Under the pieces are notes generated by a model that saw only the letters and a list, made by a program, of their open reading frames with translations, did not search any database and was not told the origin of the DNA. From Riptortus pedestris (taxonomy: Eukaryota > Arthropoda > Insecta > Hemiptera > Alydidae): a stretch of 64,000 bases of DNA. This document shows, one piece after another, positions 53,955 to 64,000 of this stretch. Within the stretch, counting starts at the first letter, position 1; each line of letters begins with the position of its first letter. The stretch is taken from the NCBI GenBank assembly GCA_019009955.1, contig CM032230.1, forward strand, positions 20,993,501 through 21,057,500, in the 5' to 3' direction. The position numbers and the translations under genes are program-made.

Positions 53955-55156
53955 CTTTTTGTTATCTGTCAAGATCGATGGACATTAAAAGCAATGTTGA
54001 GGGTAAGAAATTAAATCTTGAAGGAGTTGGCTAATACACGCATCCTTGCGTATATTTCCATGCCGACCACTCCAGAGTGGAGGGTATTGCGTTAAGGTGA
54101 AAAGCGTTGTGGGAATTAGATTGTAGCTGAGCGAGGGGTAGTATTTGGGTTTAGGACTAACGAGAGGGCTGGCCGTGTGTGAGAGTACTATCTCTGAATA
54201 GAAGCCTTGCTTGAATGAAGAAGAGTTCTACTTACTCCCGGGACAAGTGCCTTCCTCAATGGACTCACTTCCTATTCAGCCATCTCTCCTTTCACTCTCT
54301 CTCCCTCTCTCCTTTCACTCTCTCTCTCTCCCTCCCCCACTCTTCTAATTAACTCTCTACAGGTCCGTCCCTTTCCGCATAATGGCCCTACGCAAAACTA
54401 GGAGGGAGAGAGAGAGAAAAAAAATATGACTTTCCGCCCAATGCCAAACAAAGAGCCCCAATGCGAGAACCTTCCCCTAAGCAGATCATATTGAAGAAAA
54501 GGAAGAGGCCTGCTCCCCCTAACTTGGATTAAAGCCGTGTCACATATGAACTTCTATAAACAAAAAAAAAATACAAAACAGAATAGGACGCATTGTGACG
54601 TGTGGTTCCGGCTCAAGAAACATTTTCATTTTCTTCCGTCATCTATTATGTTGAAGCTAGACCATTCTTCAGCACTGCTCATTGTGCTCTATCTCTGAAT
54701 TCCAGTTCTTTATCCAAAGCACATTGCATATCCACTCTGCATCATGAGAAAATCCTATATAGGTTGCCGAAGAACCCCACTGGGGCTCGGCACAAACCCC
54801 AAGAGAGGCTGAATCCCTCACAAAACTATGTTGAGTAAGAGACCTCTAATCCAAAAAGAAGTGATACATACCTCAAACCGTCACCAGGGTTTTTCCTGTT
54901 CATGTAAAATACAATTTCAAATCTATGTGGTTGGTTAGGTGAGTAAACTTGGACAACATTTTCTCATCAAAATTTAACAACATAAATGGATATAAAATTT
55001 AGTAAATATCAAATGTATATGCGTCAAATACACAGCAACGTCGCTGAAAAACTTGTACGCTCCAGAACTCTTGCACGCACTTGTCCACGCATAAGACTTG
55101 TTGAGCTTTTAAAACGTACAATGATACTTTTAATTAAAATATTAGTCATACTTATA
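53955..55156. other. Low-repeat stretch with (CT)n tract; no gene assigned
   Basis: 54285-54350 is CT-rich low complexity. The rest is less AT-rich than average and not assigned to any local family; open frames at 54602-54838 and 54986-55234 have no recognised domain, and the second runs into a SINE. Possibly unique host sequence. Confidence 0.4.
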
Positions 55157-55312
55157 TTATTTATTTATTTACGTTCACTTTTTGCTACTATGGCTAGTTG
55201 GGACGGGTTATCTGCAGGTTACAGCCCTTTCTAGCCAGAGTGGGACTAAGGATTTCAATTAATGAGTCCGTCACTAAATAAATTCCTATTGCCCACAAGG
55301 GAATCGAACTAT
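55157..55312 (-). mobile_element. SINE copy, tRNA-like head truncated
   Basis: TTATTTATTTACGTTCAC tail, TTGGGACGGGTTATCTGCAG, CTTTCTAGCCAGAGTGGGAC, CACTAAATAAATTCCTATTG, and the B box inverse GGGAATCGAAC; the match then stops. Confidence 0.85.
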
Positions 55313-55624
55313 TCTTATGACAAGTTCCAAATAGAAATTCCTGTTAATTAATAGGGGTAAATGTTTAAACCTCGTCCATCCTCAATATCAGTTATCGTTT
55401 ACCGCGGGAACCTATTTCGACCACAAGGGGTTCATATCGGCTACCTTGGGTTTCTCGAGGCTAATTTCTCAAACTAATTGCACAATAGCCAATAAATAAA
55501 TTCCTGAAAATCGAATACATATCATGTACATGGATATGAATCGATAAAAGAAAAGATGGAGGGGTAAGAATCATAATAACAGAACGCACTGTCCAATTGC
55601 GTAAAACAAATCTTATTGCAAATC
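55313..55624. other. No recognisable feature
   Basis: Unassigned sequence. Confidence 0.4.
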
Positions 55625-56671
55625 ATCTATATAAAACTGAATCATTGTATGTATGTCCTTTATAGACTCGTCAACGGCTGAACCAAATTTAATGAAACTT
55701 TGTATGTATATTACTATTAACCCAGGCTAGGTTTCTGGCTATATTAGTATTCTCTACTCTGGGGGTTATAAGAGAGGCCTGAAACTAAAAATAGCCATTA
55801 TTTCGTCTCCTATTGGTTTTTCGAAAAATACGCACATAACAAAAGTTGTTTATTTTGAGTAACTTTTGTTATATACACTTTTGTCGTATAACGAATTATA
55901 AACTAGATGATACGCTAAAACCTATAGCGGAAATGAACAATTTTATTTGGCACAAAAGACTCAACCGAACTAAATAAAACTCGGTATGTGATTTGGTATT
56001 AACACCTCCCTGATTATAAGCTATATTAAAATTTTCCGGTATGAACAGGAGTGGGCGTTATAATGGAGGTCTAAAGTCGCGATATTTCGTAACCTATTCT
56101 TTCATGTCCTATAACATTGTTGACACCTTCTATAGTTTTTCGTGTATACTTCGTTATTCGACAAAAGTGCGTATAACAAATGTTACTTTAAATAACAAAA
56201 CAAACAACTTTTGTTATATGCACGTTTGCCGAAAATAAATCGAAATCAACTCCGTATATTTGACTATGAGATATTTAAAATTTTTAGGAACGACCAGGCT
56301 TGTTAGGGAGGCCTGAAATTAAAAATAGAGATATTTCGTCTCCTATTGGTTTTTCGGCAAATATACGCATCACAGAAGATGTGCACTCATGATTATGAAT
56401 AGTATGGTTAATACGATAATATATGATTAAGTTATATATAAAAAAATATACATGTACTGGAAACGGGTAATATACAAATATTATGTATTTTGTAGAATTA
56501 AGTACATAAGAAATACTTTTATTAACATATCCCCAGCAAGCAGGACTCGGGTGTAAATCCTAAGCATTGAAATGGGAAAATGTAAAAATATTGTACTAAG
56601 TAAATCCCCCAAAAAATACCATCATCACAAAACCTCAAATGATTTCCCGGGCGAAGCCGGGCACCTTGTTC
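55625..56671 (-). repeat. Family B repeat, copy 4
   Basis: CGTCAACGGCTGAACCAAAT, AACCCAGGCTAGG, repeated AACAAAAGTTGTTTATTTTG/AACTTTTGTTATATACAC modules, and the terminal hairpin CCCGGGCGAAGCCGGG near 56646-56662. Confidence 0.8.
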
Positions 56672-56696
56672 TAAAAATGTTGTAAACCTTAATTAT

Positions 56697-56944
56697 AAAT
56701 AAACAATCTAATTACAAATGTAACGTTCTATAAATATTATGTACAGTTTTTTCTAGAATATTAACCGAGATATTTGCATTTATGTATTAGTTTTCGACCT
56801 TGAGTAAACTCCCCACTCCTTCTAATGCCATTTGAACAATAAGCTGTAATATTATGAAGCACATTATTTGAAGCCTAAAAACCAAAAAATATTGTTCTCA
56901 TTGAACTTTTATGTTTTTGTGATAAATTCAAATACGTGACGGAC
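56697..56944 (-). repeat. HLE-A subfamily-2 fragment
   Basis: ATTAACCGAGATATTTGCAT, GTAAACTCCCCACTCC, ATTGTTCTCATTGAACTTTT, then TACGTGACGGA where the sub-terminal part of the left terminus is deleted. Confidence 0.75.
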
Positions 56945-57203
56945 GTTTATGTTATCTAGATCACATTCTAATGCTTGAGGAATTATTGGTTCTTATCTTT
57001 GTCATCTGAGAACAATAAGTGAAACCTTGAGGAGCTGATAGGCTGGGCAAGCTGGACACATAATGGGATCTAGTCCCCTTCAGAGGTAGCCATGTGTTAG
57101 CGCACAATGGCCAATTCGAATCCTCGTTAACGAACCCTCTTCTTGTCTACTACATCTGTCTCATTCTCAAAGGGGCTAATGGTAGTTTTCGATTTTCGAA
57201 GTT

Positions 57204-57784
57204 TTAGCAGATTTCCCTCAAGGGAAATCAGCTATTGAGGTTGTACTCATGACGGAATTTTCGAAATTTTTCTTCAAATGTCCATCGATCCTACCTAGTA
57301 GATGACGAAAATGAGGTCCGTTCAAAACTGTATATATATTTATCTATCTATATATTTGTCTGTTACCGCTCTAGCGGTCGCAATTTTTGTTTGATCGTTA
57401 CCAAACTCGATATTTAGTCGTTTTATGTAAAAAGAAAGATCGAGTTCGTTAACGGCTGAAATCAGACCAGTGGGAGGGGGGGGGGTTTAGAGGGGAGGAT
57501 TTTCGAAAATTCAAAATATCTCCGTTACTATACAACGGATCGAAAAATTGTACAGAATCAATCTTATTGCAAATTTTGCTATAAATATTGTTATATACAT
57601 TTATTCTCTATCTTGAATATTAACTGAGTTATTTGCGTTTTTATTAAATCTGGGCGGCCAACGGACGGGTGACTTTCCCGCCAAAAGCTAATTCGGCCGT
57701 TTCCTTAACTGCTCGACTCTCGTGAAATTCCTCTATTGTAAAACTTCACGAGGGAAATCTGCTTAGTAGCCCCTGCGTCACGGA
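57204..57784 (-). mobile_element. HLE-A copy, full length (581 bp)
   Basis: Terminal palindrome with one change (TTTCCCTCAAGGGAAA), only a short AT/ATCT tract (57331-57356), body with G run, GGGAAATCTGCTTAG, a deletion of the TTTACGC part, and CCCTGCGTCACGGA end. Confidence 0.9.
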
Positions 57785-57881
57785 CTTTTGATACTTGTGG
57801 TTGGTGTTACTACTCCATTTCTTTCGCATTTAAAACAACATATAAATAAGTGTTCAAATTTAAACTGAAATAGCAATTAAG

Positions 57882-58455
57882 TCCGTCACGCAGTGCTGCG
57901 TTAACTAAGATTTCCCAATGTGCGTCACGTATTGCATTTATCTCAAAACGTAAATTTTCACTGAGAACAACATTTGGTATTTCGGCTAAAAATAAAATGC
58001 TTTCTAATATAGCAGCTTATTGTTGATATGAGATGAGTGGTTTACTGACCAAAAACTAAAAACTGCAAATACCTTGGTTAATAATCAAGATATTTAAAAA
58101 ACGAATAAAACAACATTTATAGAACATTTCATTTACAAGATTGATTTTGTGCAATATTTTGATGCGACACATAAGAACGGAGATATTTCGAATTTTCGAA
58201 ATTCTCCCCCTCTAAACCCCCGCCCCACTGGTCCGATTTTAGCCATTAACGAGCCTGATGTTCCTTTTAGCATAAAACATTTAATTATTGAGTTTGATAA
58301 CGATCAAACAAAAATTGCGACCGCTACAAACATATAATTTTGAACGGACCTTATTTTCCTTGTTTTGTGTAGGATGGACATTTGAAGACGTTTTTCGAAA
58401 ATCCTATCATGAGTACAACCTCAACAGCTGATTTTCCCCAACGGAAATCTGCTAA
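57882..58455 (+). mobile_element. HLE-A subfamily-2 copy, full length (574 bp)
   Basis: Left terminus TCCGTCACGCAGTGCTGCG (loop shortened), subfamily-2 left module (GTGCGTCACGTATTGCATTT), body, CGACCGCTACAAACATATA instead of a long AT tract, right module and terminal hairpin GATTTTCCCCAACGGAAATC with CTAA at 58452-58455. It proves that subfamily 2 has the same right half as subfamily 1. Confidence 0.9.
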
Positions 58456-58655
58456 AATTGTGAGAAGTTTTAATTCAATAAATTACTATTTATTGCAACT
58501 GCTATAAAAATGAGAAGTGAAATTAACATTCATATTGATGTTGTTTAAGAAGATTACTTAAGAAAGACTTGGTATGTTTCTTTTGAACGGTAAAGAATTT
58601 TTCACATTTGATAAAGAATTAAGGCCATTAACTGGGCTTGCAAAGTCCGCAAGAA
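58456..58655. other. No recognisable feature
   Basis: AT-rich unassigned sequence. Confidence 0.4.
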
Positions 58656-59040
58656 AATGAAGGGTGTTTCAAAAAGAATTCACGTATTACAAAGTATTAT
58701 TTTGTCCTCGGCTCGGCTATTGGAGAAACGAATACATAGTCTAGTTTATATTATAGCCACTAAATGTCAGTTGTCTTCTGTTGTGCTTGGTAACCGTCAT
58801 ATGTATAAAATAGCTATTATACAGCAGAAATCATTTTGTGTTCTCGAGCTTGTGAAATGGAATACCGTGATTTCTGTCCAAAGACGTTTCAGTTAGAGGA
58901 ACCAAACAGATCCTCCGAATGAGTGGAACATTCGCAGATGATACCTTCAGTTAGTAGATACAGGCTGTGTACTTAAAGGAAAGAGTCTTGGCCAGCCCAG
59001 TCTTTGTTCCTGAAGAAAATGATGCAGGAATTCAAACTTT
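58656..59040 (+). pseudogene. DUF4817-type transposon relic, left end and transposase N-terminus
   Basis: GAAGGGTGTTTCAAAAAGAA resembles the left end of mariner-like elements of this group. From ATG 58801 the frame gives IQQKSFCVLELVKWNTVISV, QRRFS and a stop; pieces in other frames (DPPNEW, LVDTGCVLKGKSLGQPS) continue the helix-turn-helix region. No right end is found: family B starts at about 59050. Dead and 3' truncated. Confidence 0.7.
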
Positions 59041-59049
59041 TCCAACGTA

Positions 59050-60319
59050 GTCCTGGACGGGCAGGAGTGGGGGTTGTAAGGGAGGCCTGAAATTAAAAAT
59101 AGCGGCATTTCGTTTTCTATTGGGTTTCCTGCAAATATGCACATGGCAATAGTGTTATTTAGAGTAACTTTTGTTATTATTCACTTTTGCCGTTTAACAA
59201 AGTATAAACGAGATATACACTAAAAGCTAAAGCGGGACTCAACAATTTTATTTAGCACAAAACCACTCAGCCGAACTAAATAAAACTCTGTATGTGAATT
59301 AGTAATAATTCTTCCATGATTATAAGCTATATTAAAATTTTTAGGTCCAAACGGGAGTGGGAGTTACGAAGGAGGCCTGAAATGTAAAATTGCTATATTC
59401 CGTTTCCCATTGGTTTTTCAACAGATACGAGTAACAAAAGTTGTCCAATGTGTTATTTAAAGTAACTTTTTTCGTATAACAAGGCATAAACGAGATATAC
59501 CCTTAAACCTTTAGCGGAAGTCGACAAGTTTATTGAGTGCAAAAGCCTATTATCTCATGCACATTCCAGAAGGTTTTTAGTTTGTTATACAAAATAACTT
59601 TTATTATACTCACTATGTCGCATAAAAAAATATTGAAATAACTATGTACTATATATATAGCTATTAAACGTTACTTGATAATGTCATTATGACAAAATAC
59701 AATATGCGTTTAAACTTGATTTGATTGTTTAAAGTATTATTTAGGTTGCATGGAAGGCAACGATCCTTCCCCTCACCTAGCATTTTGAAAATAAATTCAA
59801 TTATTTTGTTACCACACAATTATTTCCACCAGTTAAATTAATTATTAAAAAAATTAAATTCTTTTATGTTTTAAATAATTAATTTAAGTAAAGTAATATT
59901 GATAACCCTCAAGCGAAAAGGGAAGTTGCTAACAGAGTTAATTATTGTTAAGTTTTTTCATGTTAAATGTTGCCACTATTGGAATTTCATTCTACTTACA
60001 ACCGACTAATTCTAAACTAGGTGAGGGTGGGTTTGATAAAAAAATATGTGCATTATAGATACTATTTAGTTATAATAAATGCTATCAATAATTATATGAA
60101 TTATTCACGGTGCATCAAACAGTAGAGAGAGATTTATTGGGAACGCATTTTCATTTACTCTTTTAAACTAAGATTTCTATTCTATAAGTCCACTAAAGTT
60201 AACTGGCCCTTATGGAAAAATAATATGCCCAGACGGGAAGTATAATTGTACAAATTGAAGCCTTGCTATAAAAATACCCTCATATTGAACCTCTACTGAT
60301 TTCCCGAGCGAAGCTAGTA
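59050..60319 (-). repeat. Family B repeat, copy 5
   Basis: GGACGGGCAGGAGTGGGGGT, GAGGCCTGAAATTAAAAATA, several ATAACAAAAGTT/AACTTTTGTTAT modules with increasing decay to the right, CTACTGATTTCCCGAGCGAA and GCTAGT end. The middle (59600-60240) is poorly matched. Confidence 0.7.
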
Positions 60320-60325
60320 TATAAA

Positions 60326-60534
60326 CTGCTCAAAAATGAATAGGGATATTGGCTGTTTTGTGGTAGGTATGGGGCCTAGCCTATTTTTTTTATTTTTTTA
60401 TTATAAATATCATTAATATTTATTAGAAATTATTGTCTTTTTCTCCCATAAAAAAGAAATTTAATTAAGATCGATTTAATTAAAATTAATAGGATAAGTA
60501 AAAATAACCAATATCCCTATTCATTTTTGAGCAG
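60326..60534. mobile_element. MITE, 209 bp
   Basis: Inverted ends CTGCTCAAAAATGAATAGGG...TTGG, perfect over about 27 bases, bordered by TATATA-type sequence on both sides. No coding sequence. The TATA(TA)CTGCTCAAAAA start fits a TA-targeting (Tc1/mariner-like) element. Confidence 0.88.
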
Positions 60535-60544
60535 TATATATAGA

Positions 60545-60561
60545 AATGTATGTAATATACC

Positions 60562-60615
<54 letters not shown>

Positions 60616-60630
60616 TATATTACAAACCAT
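60545..60630. repeat. (AT)n tract inside an inverted repeat
   Basis: GTAATATACCATAT at left is inversely repeated as ATATGGTATATTAC at right of an AT tract of about 46 bases. Confidence 0.85.
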
Positions 60631-61557
60631 TCTACTAGAGCCGGTCAACAGGACGATACTTATAAGTATATGACAATTGAAGTTAAATCAATATGTAGTT
60701 GATTGATTACCTTCTGCTATTTTGGAATATTTAATATAACCAATCAAGAAACCTACGTCTTGAAGAAATATGTAAAATACAAAACTAAGAAAAATATTAA
60801 ACTGATAAAGAAAGAACTTTTTTCAAGAATAAACATAATTACAAGTATATTATGTTAAAAAACCAATTCAATAGAATTTATTAGAATGAACATGAAGAAG
60901 AATGGGGCAGAAGGCCATAATAGCTCTGGCTGGTTGATGTATGTAGTTGACCCTCTCCTTAGAACATATGTGTTCCCTCAAGAGTTAATAAAAGAGGAGT
61001 TAGCCGAAAATTTATTTGGGGGCCTAGAAGGGAGCTGGGCCAGTAATTAAGGCCCACTCGTATTCATCTGTGTCAGAGCCGAACCCTTTCCTTACATCTC
61101 AAGCCTTGCCTCACTTACAAACCTCCGACAACTCTAAAGATTAGAAAGATCAGTTTATGACTAGTTCTAGGGATTACTAACTCCGTAATCCGTAACACAG
61201 ACTGCTGTTTCTACAAGATACGCCTTTTTAACTATTATCTTGTGAACTAGGCTCCTCACTGCAAGTTAACTCCACTCCACGAAATGCCTTGTGCATAAAA
61301 TAACTAAAGATCCTTCATCGTATGTTTCGGCTTCATAAAGTCGGTGAGAACTCGGTGAAAGGTTTTTGAGATGTATTATACGACATCTTTGTTTCTAACA
61401 ACTAGAGTCAGGGATTGCTAAGTCCGTGGCGCTACGGAACGATGTGGTCTTCAGCGTGCAGTAAGTCTTCATAATATGAAGACTTATTGCTCACAACATA
61501 TGTTGGAGTAGTCGTTGGTTCCCAGAAGCTCTCAGAATTCCACTTTACATGCCTTCC
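60631..61557. other. No assigned gene; low-repeat stretch with two isolated satellite monomers
   Basis: Less AT-rich from 60900. Diverged single monomers of the downstream satellite are seen near 61150-61185 (GACTAGTTCTAGGGATTACT) and 61389-61420 (CTAACAACTAGAGTCAGGGA). Confidence 0.45.
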
Positions 61558-61700
61558 ATGTATAAGACACTAATCATACCTGCCCTTACCCACTGATGGA
61601 ATTCAGGTCCCTCACGAGCACAAAAGAAGTCTCGATTTTGTACAGAAGATCCTTCGTCAAATATTAGGACCTGTGAGAAAGTACGTAGGGCATAGGAGAA
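61558..61700 (+). pseudogene. Reverse transcriptase C-terminal remnant (non-LTR type)
   Basis: MYKTLIIPALTH in one frame, then in another HKRSLDFVQKILRQILGPVR. The order YKTLI-x-P-x-LTYG...ERKILR-x-I-x-GPVR is typical of the region after the reverse transcriptase palm in RTE-like and related insect elements. Frames are shifted, so it is dead. It lies between satellite monomers; the limits are uncertain. Confidence 0.55.
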
Positions 61701-61734
61701 ACTGATATATGCCTGTCTCACAAGTCTAAAGATT

Positions 61735-63755
61735 TAATTTCTGACAACTAGTTTCAGAGATTACTGAAGACAATCTAAGAATTAGTGTTTTTGACTACTA
61801 GCATCAAGGATTATTAAAGATACTCCAAAGATTAGTTTCTAACAACTAGTTTCAGAGATTACTGACGACAATCTAAGAATTAGTGTTTTTGACTACTAGT
61901 ATCAGGGATTATTAAAGACACTCTAAAGATTTAGTTTCTGACAACTAGTTTCAGAGATTACTGACGACAATCTAAGAATTAGTTCTTTTGACTACTAGTA
62001 TCAGGGATTATTAAAGACACTCTAAAGATTTAGTTTCTGACAACTAGTTTCAGAGATTACTGACGACAATCTAAGAATTAGTGTCTTTGACTACTAGTAT
62101 CAGGGATTATTAAAGATTATTACTGAAGACAATCTAAGAATTAGTGTGTTTTTGACAACTAGTGTCAGGGATTATTAAAGATACTCTAAAGATTAGTTTC
62201 TGACAACTAGTTTCAGAGATTACTGAAGACAATCTAAGAATTAGTGTTTTTGACAACTAGTATCAGGGATTATTAAAGATTAGTTTCTGACAACTAGTTT
62301 CAGAGATTACTGAAGACAATCTAAGAATTAGTGTGTTTTTGACAACTAGTGTCAGGGATTATTAAAGATTAGGATTATTAAAGATCTAAGTTTCTGACAA
62401 CTAGTTTCAGAAATTACTGAAGACAATCTAAGAATTAGTAGTGTTTTTGACTACTAGTATCAGGGATTATTAAAGATTAGTTTCTGACAACTAGTTTCAG
62501 AGATTACTGAAGACAATCTAAGAATTAGTGTGTTTTTGACAACTAGTGTCAGGGATTATTAAAGATACTCTAAAGATTAGTTTCTGACAACTAGTTTCAG
62601 AGATTACTGAAGACAATCTAAGAATTAGTGTTTTTGACTACTAGTATCAGGGATTATTAAAGATACTCTAAAGATTAGTTTCTGACAACTAGTTTCAGAG
62701 ATTACTGACGACAATCTAAGAATTAGTTCTTTTGACTACTAGTATCAGGGATTATTAAAGACACTCTAAAGATTTAGTTTCTGACAACTAGTTTCAGAGA
62801 TTACTGACGACAATCTAAGAATTAGTGTCTTTGACTACTAGTATCAGGGATTATTAAAGATTAGTTTCTGACAACTGATTTCAGAGATTACTGAAGACAA
62901 TCTAAGAATTAGTGTTTTTGACTACTAGTATCAGGGATTATTTAAAGATTTAGTTTCTGACAACTAGTTTCAGAGATTACTGACGACAATCTAAGAATTA
63001 GTGTCTTTGACTACTAGTATCAGGGATTATTAAAGACACTCTAAAGATTTAGTTTCTGACAACTAGTTTCAGAGATTACTGACGACAATCTAAGAATTAG
63101 TTCTTTTGACTACTAGTATCAGGGATTATTAAAGATTAGTTTCTGACAACTAGTTTCAGAGATTACTGAAGACAATCTAAGAATTAGTGTGTTTTTGACA
63201 ACTAGTATCAGGGATTATTAAAGATTAGTTTCTGACAACTAGTTTCAGAGATTACTGACGACAATCTAAGAATTAGTGTCTTTGACTACTAGTATCAGGG
63301 ATTATTAAAGATACTCTAAAGATTAAGTTTCTGACAACTAGTTTCAGAGATTATAGTGTTTTTGACTACTAGTATCAGGGATTATTAAAGATTCTGACAA
63401 CTAGTTTCAGAGATTACTGAAGACAATCTAAGAATTAGTGTTTTTGACTACTAGTATCAGGGATTATTAAAGAGTTTCTGACAACTAGTTTCAGAGATTA
63501 CTGACGACAATCTAAGAATTAGTTCTTTGACTACTAGTATCAGGGATTATTAAAGATAGTTTCTGACAACTAGTTTCAGAGATTACTGAAGACAATCTAA
63601 GAATTAGTTTTTGACAACTAGTATCAGGGATTATTAAAGATTAGTTTCTGACAACTAGTTTCAGAGATTACTGACGACAATCTAAGAATTAGTGTCTTTG
63701 ACTACTAGTATCAGGGATTATTAAAGATACTCTAAAGATTAGTTTCTGACAACTA
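61735..63755. repeat. Satellite array of two alternating related monomers
   Basis: Monomer a: TTTCTGACAACTAGTTTCAG, AGATTACTGAAGACAATCTA, AGAATTAGTG. Monomer b: TTTTTGACTACTAGTATCAG, GGATTATTAAAGATACTCTA, AAGATTAG. Each is about 50 bases; a and b align with each other along their length, so the dimer of about 100 came from a duplicated ancestor. About 20 dimers; many b monomers lack the ACTCTAAAGATTA part, giving dimers of about 80-85. GAAG/GACG variants of a mark subgroups. Every monomer has ACTAGT. Confidence 0.95.
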
Positions 63756-63975
63756 ATTTAAACGTTCGATAAAATCGAGTTTGGTAACGACCAGACAAAC
63801 ATTGCGAACGCTAGAGCGTTAACAGACAAATATATATATATATATATATTCATATATATGAACGTTTTATGAAATACTAAAGATCAAATTCGTTAAAAGT
63901 GAAATTGGACCAGTGGGTGAGGATTTAGAGGGGTACATTTGAAAATTAGAAATATCTTTGTTATTACTCGTATGT
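63756..63975. repeat. Two HLE-A fragments in inverted orientation around (AT)n
   Basis: 63756-63830 is plus-strand body up to GAACGCTAGAGCGTTAACAG and the AT tract (63832-63860). After it, instead of the right module, minus-strand body follows (GAACGTTTTATGAAATACTA, AATTGGACCAGTGGG, AAATATCTTTGTTATTA). The copy is thus folded back on itself at the AT tract. Confidence 0.8.
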
Positions 63976-64000
63976 CCCGCCATTATTATTAATCAGATCG

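Noticed and set aside
57085..57130. tRNA gene suggested by TAGCCATGTGTTAGCGC and AATTCGAATCC
   Set aside because: A- and B-box-like words exist, but no cloverleaf with acceptor stem can be drawn; it may be a worn SINE-like remnant.

Overview
This window looks like a piece of a large, repeat-dominated arthropod (most likely insect) nuclear genome. The sequence is very AT-rich, has no bacterial-style operons, and contains about thirty (AT)n tracts, tRNA-derived SINEs, an R2-type retrotransposon and remnants of Penelope, mariner, pogo/Tigger, hAT, Ty3-like LTR and I-group elements. The R2-like 3' fragment near the left end resembles proteins I associate with cockroach/termite/stick-insect-type genomes; that placement is a weak inference. 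Almost everything I can name is a transposable element or satellite. The only candidate host gene is a pair of exon-like segments at 18157-18219 and 19336-19432 with matching splice phase. LAYOUT. 1-500: (GA)n tract. 500-11,000: decayed repeats, including an R2-like 3' end (1753-2512), a Penelope GIY-YIG remnant (2913-3207, minus) and several copies of the dominant family called HLE-A here. 11,294-15,229: an intact 1311-codon R2-type retrotransposon ORF, GC-rich and unlike its surroundings, followed by a degenerate minisatellite to about 16,264. 16,390-24,940: HLE-A copies, SINEs, the candidate host exons and an I-group RNase H fragment. 25,850-28,080: a satellite of about 92 bp period. 28,600-35,730: SINEs, a MITE, nested HLE-A copies and a deleted Tigger. 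36,190-37,905: a third repeat family around a solo LTR of 592 bp. 41,300-46,330 and 55,600-60,320: family B repeats with CCCGGC...GCCGGG hairpin ends. 47,656-48,550: a deleted mariner. 48,870-50,200: a long inverted-repeat element and a SINE with clear target duplication. 51,609-53,758: a hAT relic with an 8-bp target duplication, holding both an HLE-A copy and a second TA-flanked transposon. 61,735-63,755: a satellite of two alternating related monomers. HOW THE PARTS RELATE. HLE-A has the architecture described for Helentron-associated elements (HINE/DINE-1 type): a sub-terminal 14-bp repeat near the 5' end that recurs at the 3' end inside the stem-loop GATTTCCCTTAAGGGAAATC, a central (AT)n tract, and insertion between A/T runs without obvious target duplication. 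No Rep/helicase gene is present, so these copies would depend on a partner elsewhere. SINEs carry 11-12 bp target duplications and one is 5'-truncated, which implies mobilisation by a LINE. A set of small inverted-repeat elements (6094-6274, 9004-9331, 42776-43235, 48870-49852) shares a CTGANGA...CGAAA hammerhead-like core; two of them have 11-12 bp target duplications. Together with the Penelope remnant they suggest Penelope-related non-autonomous elements. Nested insertions give a local relative chronology: hAT before HLE-A and the DUF4817-type element; HLE-A before Tigger, SINE and hammerhead-like elements.
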